Below, one piece after another: positions 8,472 through 16,558 of a stretch of DNA of 64,000 nucleotides; position 1 is the stretch's first letter; every line of letters starts with the position of its first letter. The position numbers and the translations under genes are program-made. Below the pieces are notes generated by a model, which worked only from the letters and a program-made list of their open reading frames with translations, had not been told where the DNA came from and ran no database searches. The stretch is from Pantoea cypripedii (GTDB lineage: Bacteria; Pseudomonadota; Gammaproteobacteria; Enterobacterales; Enterobacteriaceae). The DNA is taken from assembly GCF_011395035.1 (NCBI RefSeq), contig NZ_CP024769.1, positions 333,965-397,964 of the forward strand, read 5' to 3'.

Positions 8472-9627
8472 TAATGTGGTTCAGGGCAGTGAATCCGCGT
8501 TCAGCGCGGATGAGTATGCACTGCGTATTCAGCGCACCCGTGAGCGTCTTAGCGCCGCAGGTGTCGATGTGATGATCGTCACCGGGCCGGAAAATATCTT
8601 CTGGCTCACCGGTCAGCAAACCCCCGGTTATTACACCTTCCAGGCGCTGCTGCTGCCGGTAGAAGGGGATCCGGTGTTTGTGATTCGTCAGCTGGAATAC
8701 TTCAACTTTATCGCCAACACCTTTATTTCTGACGCCGCCATCTATCAGGACGGCGATAACCCGGTGGATTTTCTTGTCGGCATGCTGCAACAGCGTGGCT
8801 GGCTGAATAAGCGCATCGGGCTGGACAAACGCGGCTGGTTCCTGCCGATTGCGGTTTATGAACTGCTGCAAAGCAAGCTCGGCACCATCGCCGACACTGC
8901 TGGGGTGATCGAACCCCTGCGTGCGGTGAAATCAGCGGCAGAAGTGGAAAAAATCGCCACCGCGGCACGTTATGTCGATGCCGGTATGCGCGCCGGTATG
9001 GCGGCGATTCGCAGCGGCAGCGATGAGAACGCGCTGGTTTCGGCCATGATGGGTGCTGCCATCGCGGCCGGTTCTGAATATGTCGGTATGGAGCCGCTGG
9101 TGTCCAGCGGGCCGCGCAGTGGTGTGCCGCACGGCACCTGGCGTCGTCGCGTGATGCAGGATAACGATCCGGTGTTCCTCGAAATGGCCGCCTCTCATGA
9201 CCGCTACCACGCTGCGCTGATGCGTTCAGCCTGGATTGGTCGTCCACCGGCGATTGCGCTGGAAATGGAGAAAGTGTGCCAGGAAGCGTTACAAGCCGCG
9301 CTGGATGCCATCCGTCCAGGTGCGACCTGCGCCGAGCCGCATATCGCCTGCCAGAAGGTCATCGATCGCGCCGGTTTCACCGAACATTTCAAAAAGCGTA
9401 CCGGTTATTCCATCGGTGTCTCTTTCGCACCGGACTGGGGCGAAGGCGGCATTCTCAGCCTGTACAGCGGTGTCACCACCGAATTGCAGCCGGGTATGAC
9501 CTTCCATATTCCACCGGCACTGCGTATTTACGGCGAATTCACCGTCGGTGTCAGTGAAACCGTGGTGGTCACGGAAACCGGTTATCGCCAGCTTGGCAGT
9601 CTCTCTCGTCCATTAACTTTGCTGTAA
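8458..9627 (+). CDS. M24-family protein of the creatinase/ectoine-hydrolase type
   Basis: A 389-residue pita-bread-fold protein. The creatinase N-domain is residues 1-150 and the catalytic domain follows. The canonical M24 metal aspartates are replaced (FLEMAASHDRYHAALMRS where D...D is expected), and the usual GHGIG is GYSIGVSFAPDWGE, a pattern I associate with ectoine hydrolase DoeA and creatinase, which cleave C-N bonds without the dinuclear metal site. The ATG at 8458 has CAGGAG upstream and overlaps the preceding gene. The context suggests it opens an amidine, cyclic or amide bond in the imported compound. Confidence 0.82.
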   Translation: MQQLNNVVQGSESAFSADEYALRIQRTRERLSAAGVDVMIVTGPENIFWLTGQQTPGYYTFQALLLPVEGDPVFVIRQLEYFNFIANTFISDAAIYQDGDNPVDFLVGMLQQRGWLNKRIGLDKRGWFLPIAVYELLQSKLGTIADTAGVIEPLRAVKSAAEVEKIATAARYVDAGMRAGMAAIRSGSDENALVSAMMGAAIAAGSEYVGMEPLVSSGPRSGVPHGTWRRRVMQDNDPVFLEMAASHDRYHAALMRSAWIGRPPAIALEMEKVCQEALQAALDAIRPGATCAEPHIACQKVIDRAGFTEHFKKRTGYSIGVSFAPDWGEGGILSLYSGVTTELQPGMTFHIPPALRIYGEFTVGVSETVVVTETGYRQLGSLSRPLTLL

Positions 9628-9636
9628 GGAATTTCC

Positions 9637-10560
9637 ATGAAAGATATTAACGAATGCCGTGAACGCCTGCGTGGCATTTTCAACATCACCGTCACGCCGT
9701 TTGATGCCGCTGGCGCTATCGACTTCGCTGCCCTGCGGGAAAACATTGAGCGCGTCATTGGTCTTGGTTATGACGGCATTCTGATTGGCGGGACGTATGG
9801 CGAGTTTCCGGTGATGTCACTGGCTGAACGCCGTGAATTGTTCCATCAGGTCATGGACTGCGTGCAGGACCGTATCCCGGTGATGTTGTGCAGCGCCAGC
9901 TCAGACCCGCGTGATGCGCGCGAGCTGACCATGCTGGCTGGCGATCTGGGTGGTTTACCGATGGTGACTGCACCTTACGTCAGCGAAATCACCGATGCAC
10001 AAATCCTGTCTTATTTCAAAGAGATGGCCCCGTTATCAAAAACCGGCATTCTGGTCTACAACGCACCGGGCATTGGTATCACGCTGTCGCCCGCCTTGCT
10101 GGAACAGCTGGCGGATGTCGCGGGTGTGGTCGGTATCAAGCAGGGAGATCTCAACCCGACTGCCATCGACCAAATCGCCAACCGTCTGCGTGGACGTCTG
10201 CGTCTGTTCTGCGCCTCGGACCTCGCGTTCTTAGGCCCAATGATGGCCGGTTTTGATGGCATCAGCACCACCAACAGCGGGGCACTGCCGGAGCTGGTGT
10301 TAGCCACGTTCCGTGCGGTGGAAAAAGGCGATGCGGGTACGGCACGCGATCTTCATCAGCTGTGGTACGACTACCGCGCCCTGGCGCGTCAGCACGGACA
10401 ACCGCAACTGGTGAAGGCGGCGATGGCGCTGCGTGGCTTTAATGGTGGTCGCGTGCGTGCACCGCTGCTGGACATTTCTGCGGAAGCCCAGACAGCGCTG
10501 ACCAGCGTGATGCGCAAACTGGCCAGCGATGCGCGTACCGGCGTTACCCTCGCTGAGTAA
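9637..10560 (+). CDS. DHDPS/NAL-family aldolase
   Basis: A 307-residue class I aldolase/lyase of the dihydrodipicolinate-synthase family. Visible features are GGTYGEFPVMS (the GxxGE motif, near 49-59), the tyrosine of ILVYNAPG and the Schiff-base lysine of VVGIKQGD near 170. It could split or dehydrate a 2-oxo acid produced by the upstream enzymes. Its end overlaps the convergent amidotransferase gene by 17 bases. It is the last gene of the plus-strand operon. Confidence 0.88.
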   Translation: MKDINECRERLRGIFNITVTPFDAAGAIDFAALRENIERVIGLGYDGILIGGTYGEFPVMSLAERRELFHQVMDCVQDRIPVMLCSASSDPRDARELTMLAGDLGGLPMVTAPYVSEITDAQILSYFKEMAPLSKTGILVYNAPGIGITLSPALLEQLADVAGVVGIKQGDLNPTAIDQIANRLRGRLRLFCASDLAFLGPMMAGFDGISTTNSGALPELVLATFRAVEKGDAGTARDLHQLWYDYRALARQHGQPQLVKAAMALRGFNGGRVRAPLLDISAEAQTALTSVMRKLASDARTGVTLAE

Positions 10561-11620
10561 GCGCCGCCTGAAGAAATGCGGTGATCAGCGGGTGCGGGGC
10601 GTCCGGGCGTGAAGCCAGTTCGGGATGTCCCTGCACCCCCTGCCAGAAACGATGAGCCGGCAGGGTGATGGCCTCAATGATGTCGTCGGTCTGCGCGTTA
10701 ACCTGCACGCCACTGGCGCTGAGGGGTGCTAACAGCTGCGGGTTGAAGCGATAGCGATGGTTGTAGTGCATGGCAGTGTCATGAAATGGCAGCACCCCAC
10801 AACGGTGTCGGCCATCGCTAAAGGCAACAAAGCTGTGCAGCGCGGCATCGGGGGCGACTTCCGCGAGGATCGCCTGTTCACATCCCGGTTGCTGGCGCAC
10901 GGCAGCGGTAGCCATGCTCTGCATGCCCAGGCACAGCCCGAGGGTGGGGAGCGGGCGAGTAGCGGTGGCCTGGGCGACGCGGATTTGTCCCTGTACCGCT
11001 GCCATCGACGAACCCCCCGGCAGCAACACGCCGTGCAGCCCCTCCAGCTCATCCAGGCTGGCGGAGAGTGAGGCGGGTGGCAGGAAGTGGATGTCGAGCG
11101 TCAGATGCAGTGCCGCTGCGGCATCACCCAGCGCGGCCAGCGTCGCCGGGTAGGCCTGACGATGATCCGCTTCGCGACCAATCAGGCCAATGCGTAACGT
11201 GCTGGTGGCCTCAGCGGCTGGCGAGGCAGACCAGCGACCATAGTGGTCGGTATGCAGCGTTAGCAAGGTTTGGGTGTGGTCGCGCAGGACCAGCGTCTGA
11301 CCGCTGTCGTGGCTGTACAGCCGGGAGCCAGGCCGATCGGCGATCTCAGCGGCACGCGCGATCGGTAAGACGATCACCGCGTCAGCGTTCGGTAGCAGGT
11401 CGGCGTTGCTCACCTCCTGTTGCAGCGTATCGCTACGATACAGGCCGCTGGTGACGCAGTAACCGGCCGGGATGACGTGTTGATGGCTATCGGGTACATC
11501 GCCGTTAAAGCTGGGGCGCAGGCTCCACAACGGCAACCCGAGTTGGTTAGCCCACTGGCTGGCGGTGACACCGTAACGGGCTGGTAAGGGTGAATCATCG
11601 AGAATGAATATCAGTGACAC
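10544..11620 (-). CDS. CTP-synthase C-terminal-like class I amidotransferase protein
   Basis: A 358-residue protein in two parts. Residues 1-130 are unrecognised. From about 140 on the protein is a class I glutamine-amidotransferase domain closest to the C-terminal half of CTP synthase: LPGGSSM, the nucleophile elbow LGLCLGMQS, YNHRYRFNPQLL and VQGHPELASRPDAPHPL with the His-Glu pair. No synthetase domain is present, so it is neither PyrG nor an obvious ammonia donor to a partner seen here. It is divergent from the aminotransferase gene at 11689, and a copy of the GntR-site motif lies between them, so it belongs to the same locus. Confidence 0.75.
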   Translation of the reverse strand: MSLIFILDDSPLPARYGVTASQWANQLGLPLWSLRPSFNGDVPDSHQHVIPAGYCVTSGLYRSDTLQQEVSNADLLPNADAVIVLPIARAAEIADRPGSRLYSHDSGQTLVLRDHTQTLLTLHTDHYGRWSASPAAEATSTLRIGLIGREADHRQAYPATLAALGDAAAALHLTLDIHFLPPASLSASLDELEGLHGVLLPGGSSMAAVQGQIRVAQATATRPLPTLGLCLGMQSMATAAVRQQPGCEQAILAEVAPDAALHSFVAFSDGRHRCGVLPFHDTAMHYNHRYRFNPQLLAPLSASGVQVNAQTDDIIEAITLPAHRFWQGVQGHPELASRPDAPHPLITAFLQAALTQRG

Positions 11621-11649
11621 GGCAATTTTCCTGCTGATGTTGGATGAAT

Positions 11650-11669
11650 AATTGTATTAGTTGAATCAT
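11650..11669. promoter_or_regulatory. Putative GntR operator, site 4 (divergent amidotransferase/aminotransferase promoters)
   Basis: aattgtattagttgaatcat lies in the 68-base gap between divergent starts at 11620 and 11689. It matches the site at 3824 at 17 of 20 positions although it is 8 kb away, which ties the gene pair to the GntR locus. Confidence 0.52.
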
Positions 11670-11688
11670 CAGATACAAAAGAGGATTT

Positions 11689-12897
11689 ATGAATAACAGT
11701 CAAACGGCCCGGCGTATGCAGCGGGTACGACCTTCGCCAACCGCGACCATATCTGACCAGGTACGTGAACTGGAAGCGGCAGGAAAAACAGTCATCAATC
11801 TGGGTGAAGGCGAGCTGGACTTCGCCACCCCGGCGTCCATCAGCTATGCCGGTATCGAAGCCATCGTGCAGCAGCAAACCAAGTACACCGCCGTGGCGGG
11901 TACGGCAGCATTAAAAGCGGCGATTGCCGGCAAATTTGCCCGCGACAATCAGTTGCAGTTCGCGCCAGATGAAATCATCGCCGGTAGTGGGGCGAAACAG
12001 TTGATTTTTAATGCGCTGCTGGCGACGGTGGATGCAGGTCAGCAGGTGATCATTCCCGCCCCGTACTGGGTTTCTTATCCTGATATGGTGACGCTGGCGG
12101 AGGGTGAGCCGGTGATCGTTCCCTGCACTGAGGCAGACGGCTGGAAGCTGCAACCGGCGCAACTGGCTGCGTGCCTGACGCCGGAAACGCGCTGGGTGAT
12201 CCTCAATTCGCCGGGTAATCCTACCGGTGCGATTTATAGCGCCCAGGAATTGCGCGCGCTGGCAGATGTGCTGTCCGATCATCCTCATGTGCTGATTATG
12301 GCGGATGATATCTATGAACCGCTGCGCTATGACCAGACGCCGTTTGCGACCTTTGCCGAAGTGGCACCTCAGCTGGCACATCGCACCCTGACGGTGAACG
12401 GCGTGTCAAAAAGCCATGCCATGACGGGCTGGCGTCTGGGCTATGCGGCGGGACCGCGCTGGCTGATTGCGGCGATGCAGGTGTTGCAATCGCAAAGCAC
12501 CTCCAATGCCAGCAGCATTGCGCAGGCGGCGGCGGTGGCAGCGTTGAATCAACCGGCAGATTTTCTGGTGGGCTGGCTGGAAAAACTGACACAGCGCCGT
12601 AACCAGGTGCTGGCGATGATTGCGGCAACTGACGGGCTGAGCGCCAGCGCACCACAGGGGGCGTTTTATGTGTTCGCCAATTGCCAGGGGTTGATTGGTC
12701 GCCGCACGCCGGGCGGTGAGGTGATCAGCGACGATAAAGCGCTGGCATCCTGGCTGCTGGCGGAAGCCCAGGTGGCGGTGCTGCACGGCTCGGCATTTGG
12801 TACGCCCGGCTACCTGCGTATTGCTTACGCGGTGGACGATGCGCTGCTGGCAACGGCGTGTCAGCGACTGGGGCAGGCGTGCGCCAGCTTGCGGTAA
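11689..12897 (+). CDS. Class I/II PLP-dependent aminotransferase
   Basis: A 402-residue fold-type I aminotransferase of the aspartate-aminotransferase group. It shows the substrate-binding NLGEGELDF, the phosphate and ring motifs GSGAKQLI and ILNSPGNPTGAIY, the aspartate of MADDIYEPL, the PLP lysine in GVSKSHAMTGWRLGY and a carboxylate-binding arginine in GYLRIAYA. The start follows AGAGGA. Within the locus it probably removes an amino group after deacylation. Its specificity is unknown. Confidence 0.9.
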   Translation: MNNSQTARRMQRVRPSPTATISDQVRELEAAGKTVINLGEGELDFATPASISYAGIEAIVQQQTKYTAVAGTAALKAAIAGKFARDNQLQFAPDEIIAGSGAKQLIFNALLATVDAGQQVIIPAPYWVSYPDMVTLAEGEPVIVPCTEADGWKLQPAQLAACLTPETRWVILNSPGNPTGAIYSAQELRALADVLSDHPHVLIMADDIYEPLRYDQTPFATFAEVAPQLAHRTLTVNGVSKSHAMTGWRLGYAAGPRWLIAAMQVLQSQSTSNASSIAQAAAVAALNQPADFLVGWLEKLTQRRNQVLAMIAATDGLSASAPQGAFYVFANCQGLIGRRTPGGEVISDDKALASWLLAEAQVAVLHGSAFGTPGYLRIAYAVDDALLATACQRLGQACASLR

Positions 12898-13230
12898 TGG
12901 GTCCAGGTGCGCAGCCATGCGCACCCTCATTCACCCTGACTTTGATTACAACATACTACAACATCAACTAATAAAACCCGGCCACAGCATCGTTGTCACC
13001 CTGCGATATAAGCGAAGCAGCAAATAACTTTCATTTCGAATAAATCCCGCACTGAAATTACCCACAAGTTGAATGATATTTAATTTAATTGTGACGCTTT
13101 GCACACATCACGAATAATAAATGCAGAAAGCCCAACTGCCTGCGGGGGAGTAATTAAGCTTAGAGGCGCGAGTATGATTCTATGCTCAACGGCGACATTC
13201 AAAACTTAATACTTTCTGAAAGGTGCTCAC
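12898..13230. other. 333-base intergenic region before fdhA
   Basis: No gene seen. The region is A+T-richer than its flanks and should hold the promoter of the formaldehyde dehydrogenase gene; AAAGG precedes that start. I found no convincing operator palindrome or terminator for the aminotransferase gene. Confidence 0.4.
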
Positions 13231-14430
13231 ATGTCTGAAAACCGCGGAGTGGTATACAAAGGTAAAGGCCAGGTTGAAGTCCAGTCGATTGATTATCCGA
13301 AAATGCACGACCCCAGGGGCAAGAAAATAGAACATGGTGTGATCCTCAAAGTACTCTCAACGAATATATGCGGCTCCGACCAACATATGGTACGCGGGCG
13401 AACTACCGCTCAGGTTGGGTTAGTGCTGGGGCATGAAATCACCGGGGAGGTGATTGAAAAAGGTCGCGATGTGGAAATGTTCGCGATTGGCGATGTGGTC
13501 TCGGTGCCGTTCAATGTGGCCTGCGGGCGCTGTCGTTCCTGTAAAGAACAGCACACCGGCGTATGTCTGACGGTGAATCCGGCGCGTGCTGGCGGAGCCT
13601 ATGGCTACGTGGACATGGGGGATTGGGTCGGTGGCCAGGCCGAATATGTGCTGGTGCCTTATGCTGATTTCAATTTACTCAAGCTGCCGGATCGTGAGCA
13701 GGCGCTGGAGAAAATCAAAGACTTAACCTGCCTTTCCGATATCCTGCCCACCGGCTTCCACGGGGCGGTGACGGCGGGTGTGGGACCCGGCAGCACCGTT
13801 TATGTCGCGGGCGCGGGTCCGGTGGGCATGGCTGCGGCGGCATCGGCCCGCCTGCTGGGTGCGGCGGTGGTGATTGTCGGCGATATGAATGAAGCGCGTA
13901 TCAAACATGCGGCCGAACAAGGTTTTGAAGTGGTTGATTTAAGTAAAGATACCCCACTGCATGAGCAGATTGCCGCCATCCTCGGCGTGCCGGAAGTGGA
14001 TTGCGCCATCGACGCCGTGGGCTTTGAAGCCCGTGGACACGGCCATGAAGGTGCACAGCACGAAGCACCGGCAACCGTCCTCAATGCGCTGATGCAGGTC
14101 ACACGTGTGGCAGGTAAGATCGGTATTCCCGGTCTGTACGTCACCGAAGATCCCGGTGCTGTCGATAAGGCGGCGAAGATGGGTAGTCTGAGCATTCGGC
14201 TGGGACTAGGCTGGGCCAAATCCCACGCCTTCCATACCGGACAGGCACCGGTGATGAAATATAATCGTCAGCTAATGCAGGCTATTCTCTGGGATCGTAT
14301 TCCGATTGCCAAAATAGTTGGTGTAGAGGTGATTTCACTGGAAGACGCGCCGCGTGGCTACAGTGAGTTTGATTCTGGCGCACCGAAAAAATTTGTTATT
14401 GATCCGCATTTCTCCTTCTCGAAACCCTGA
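13231..14430 (+). CDS. fdhA: Glutathione-independent formaldehyde dehydrogenase (Zn, NAD)
   Basis: A 399-residue zinc-dependent medium-chain dehydrogenase matching the Pseudomonas-type glutathione-independent formaldehyde dehydrogenase in length and sequence: MSENRGVVYKG start, NICGSDQHMVRGRT with the catalytic zinc cysteine, LGHEITGEV, structural zinc cysteines in CGRCRSCKEQHTGVC and the Rossmann motif AGAGPVGMAAA. It oxidises formaldehyde to formate with NAD. It stands alone with its own promoter region and a hairpin terminator downstream, and gives protection against formaldehyde released by demethylation reactions. Confidence 0.92.
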   Translation: MSENRGVVYKGKGQVEVQSIDYPKMHDPRGKKIEHGVILKVLSTNICGSDQHMVRGRTTAQVGLVLGHEITGEVIEKGRDVEMFAIGDVVSVPFNVACGRCRSCKEQHTGVCLTVNPARAGGAYGYVDMGDWVGGQAEYVLVPYADFNLLKLPDREQALEKIKDLTCLSDILPTGFHGAVTAGVGPGSTVYVAGAGPVGMAAAASARLLGAAVVIVGDMNEARIKHAAEQGFEVVDLSKDTPLHEQIAAILGVPEVDCAIDAVGFEARGHGHEGAQHEAPATVLNALMQVTRVAGKIGIPGLYVTEDPGAVDKAAKMGSLSIRLGLGWAKSHAFHTGQAPVMKYNRQLMQAILWDRIPIAKIVGVEVISLEDAPRGYSEFDSGAPKKFVIDPHFSFSKP

Positions 14431-14482
14431 TCAAAAAACCTATTTTCTGTGCGGTAAAAGCGTCGGATAAACTTTAATAAAC

Positions 14483-14525
14483 TGCGCCAGCATTAATCAG
14501 AGAAATAAGGTGCTGGCGCGTCTTT
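14483..14525 (+). terminator. Probable terminator of fdhA
   Basis: A nine-pair stem, gcgccagca (14484-14492) with tgctggcgc (14511-14519), an 18-base loop and a following T-rich tail, in the gap between fdhA and the convergent SDR gene. Confidence 0.55.
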
Positions 14526-14562
14526 CATTCAGCTAAAATTATTTACATAACCTGACAAAATA

Positions 14563-15399
14563 TTATGCACCATCGGTTGAGCGTGTCAGTTTTTCCCAGC
14601 GTTTAATATCCGCATTCATTGTGGTTAATTTATCCTGTACCAGCGCCAGGGCATCGCTGCCCAGCAACAGGTGTGCCGGAGGGTTGTCGCTAGCGATGAT
14701 ATCCAGCATCGCCAGCGCGGCTTTTTGTGGATCACCTAACTGCTTACCACTTTTTTCCGCGCGCGCCTGGCGGATGGGGTCAAACAGCGCGTCGTAATCG
14801 GCAATGCTTCTTTCACTGCGTACCATCGAACGACCGGCCCAATCGGTGCGGAAAGATCCCGGTGCGACGGCAGTGACAAAGATACCCAAGGGCTGCACTT
14901 CTTTGCCCAGCGCTTCAGAAATCCCCTCCAGCGCAAACTTGCTGCCGCAGTAATAAGTGATACCCGGCATCGTGATAAATCCGCCCATCGAGGTGATATT
15001 GATGATATGCCCGCGACGACGCTGACGCATAAACGGCAGCACAGCCTTTATCATGGCGACAGCGCCAAACACGTTGACATCAAACTGACGGCGCATCTCC
15101 TCCAGCGAAGACTCTTCCATCACCCCTTCATGCCCGTAACCGGCATTGTTGACCAGTACATCAATCGGACCCACTTGCTCTTCCAGTGCAGCAACAGCAC
15201 TGTCGATGGCGGCGAAGTCGGTCACGTCCAGCAGGCAGGCAATGGCATCACCCGGTTTGATCGCTTCAAATGCTTCTCTGGCTGCCTGATTACGCACGGT
15301 GCCGATCACCCGATGACCCTGGTTCAGCGCCTGTTGTGCCAAAGCACGGCCAAAGCCGCTGCTGACGCCGGTGATGAATATTGTTTTGGTTGATGACAT
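14563..15399 (-). CDS. Classical SDR oxidoreductase
   Basis: A 278-residue short-chain dehydrogenase with a complete active site: the cofactor motif TGVSSGFG near residue 10, NNAGYG near 88, serine in ITSMGG and YYCGSK with Tyr and Lys. The C-terminal extension beyond 200 is typical of the group annotated simply as oxidoreductase. It is divergent from an AraC-family gene, an arrangement common when the regulator controls the dehydrogenase. Substrate unknown. Confidence 0.88.
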   Translation of the reverse strand: MSSTKTIFITGVSSGFGRALAQQALNQGHRVIGTVRNQAAREAFEAIKPGDAIACLLDVTDFAAIDSAVAALEEQVGPIDVLVNNAGYGHEGVMEESSLEEMRRQFDVNVFGAVAMIKAVLPFMRQRRRGHIINITSMGGFITMPGITYYCGSKFALEGISEALGKEVQPLGIFVTAVAPGSFRTDWAGRSMVRSERSIADYDALFDPIRQARAEKSGKQLGDPQKAALAMLDIIASDNPPAHLLLGSDALALVQDKLTTMNADIKRWEKLTRSTDGA

Positions 15400-15507
15400 A
15401 AGACTGGCTCCTGCTAAAAGTGAGAATGCATAATATTCTTCCTTCCATCTTGTATTGAGGCCATATCTTCTGGTTTTATTGCCTAATCTTATGAGTGGGT
15501 ATTTTTT

Positions 15508-16443
15508 ATGAGTGAGCAGATTCAGACCAGCATGGTGGCATTGCTACGTGCGCTGGCACCCGATGAAGGCTATAACCTGACCGCGCTGGAGCAGGTACGT
15601 ATCCTGCGATCCGACCGTCCTCTGGCACGTACCCCGGTGCTGTACGATCCGGGTATTGTCATTGTCTGCCAGGGGTGTAAGCGGGGTTATCTTGGCGATC
15701 GGGTTTATGTCTATGACGCGCAGCACTACCTTGCCGTTTCAGTGCCGGTGCCCTTTGTGATGGAAACCGATGCCAGCCCCGAGCGGCCTCTGTTGGCCAT
15801 TTATATGCATCTGGATTTCACAGTGGCGGCAGAGTTGATGCTTCAGCTCGATCAGCAGGGCGGAACCGAACCGATACCCGCACCGCAAAGCATGGTGTCC
15901 AGCCCGATGGATGTGGTGATGCAAGGCTCCGTGTTGCGGTTTCTGCAAGCGATGAACCACCCGCGTGATGCCGTTATTTTGGGACCCGCCCTGATGCGTG
16001 AATTGTATTACCGGGTGCTGACTGGCGAACAGGGCAGTGTGATGCGTTCAGCCCTGACGCAGCAGGGACAGTTTGGCAAAATTGGCAAAGCGCTGCGCCA
16101 GATCCACGCCACCTATGCGCAGGCACTGACGCTGGCGCAACTGGCCGCCGAGGCGGGCATGAGCGTACCCACTTTTCACAGCCACTTTAAGGCCATCACT
16201 GGCGCTGCGCCGATGCAATATGTGAAATCGGTACGGCTGCATCAGGCACGAATGTTGATGGTACGGCAGGAGATGACCGCTGCCGCCGCCAGCTTTGCCG
16301 TGGGTTATGAAAGCCCGTCGCAGTTTAATCGCGAATTCAAACGCCTGTTTGGCCTGCCACCTGCAGAGGAGAGCCGCAGAATGCAGCAGCATTTTGCTGT
16401 GCCACCAGAGCACCGGGACGCGGCGTTTGTTTCTTCGCATTGA
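15508..16443 (+). CDS. AraC-family transcriptional regulator
   Basis: A 311-residue regulator. An AraC_N-type sensor domain occupies residues 1-185 (PVLYDPGIVIVCQGCKRGYLG, VSVPVPFVMETDASPERPLL). The double helix-turn-helix covers about 190-290: LAQLAAEAGMSVPTFHSHFK and the second helix VGYESPSQFNREFKRLFG. It is divergent from the SDR gene, whose start is 108 bases away, and is its likely activator. The effector is unknown. Confidence 0.9.
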   Translation: MSEQIQTSMVALLRALAPDEGYNLTALEQVRILRSDRPLARTPVLYDPGIVIVCQGCKRGYLGDRVYVYDAQHYLAVSVPVPFVMETDASPERPLLAIYMHLDFTVAAELMLQLDQQGGTEPIPAPQSMVSSPMDVVMQGSVLRFLQAMNHPRDAVILGPALMRELYYRVLTGEQGSVMRSALTQQGQFGKIGKALRQIHATYAQALTLAQLAAEAGMSVPTFHSHFKAITGAAPMQYVKSVRLHQARMLMVRQEMTAAAASFAVGYESPSQFNREFKRLFGLPPAEESRRMQQHFAVPPEHRDAAFVSSH

Positions 16444-16449
16444 CCGAAG

Positions 16450-16558
16450 GCGCGATAAATCGCGCGGTTACGGATATCTGCGGTCGGTAGCGGCGCAATT
16501 TATTGCGCGCCTTTGGCCGCTGCTCTGAAGAAGATAGCGCGATAAATCGCGCGGTTAC
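16450..16558. repeat. Cluster of three REP-like palindromes
   Basis: Copies at 16450-16471 (gcgcgataaatcgcgcggtt then ac), 16487-16510 on the other strand with a compensated stem (gcgcaatttattgcgc) and 16537-16558. Orientation alternates, as in enteric BIMEs. They fill the gap between the convergent AraC and M20 genes, and the last copy overlaps the M20 stop. Confidence 0.8.

Noticed and set aside
16450..16558. CRISPR-like repeat cluster
   Set aside because: Only three palindromic copies in alternating orientation, irregular spacing, no cas genes; these are REP-like elements.
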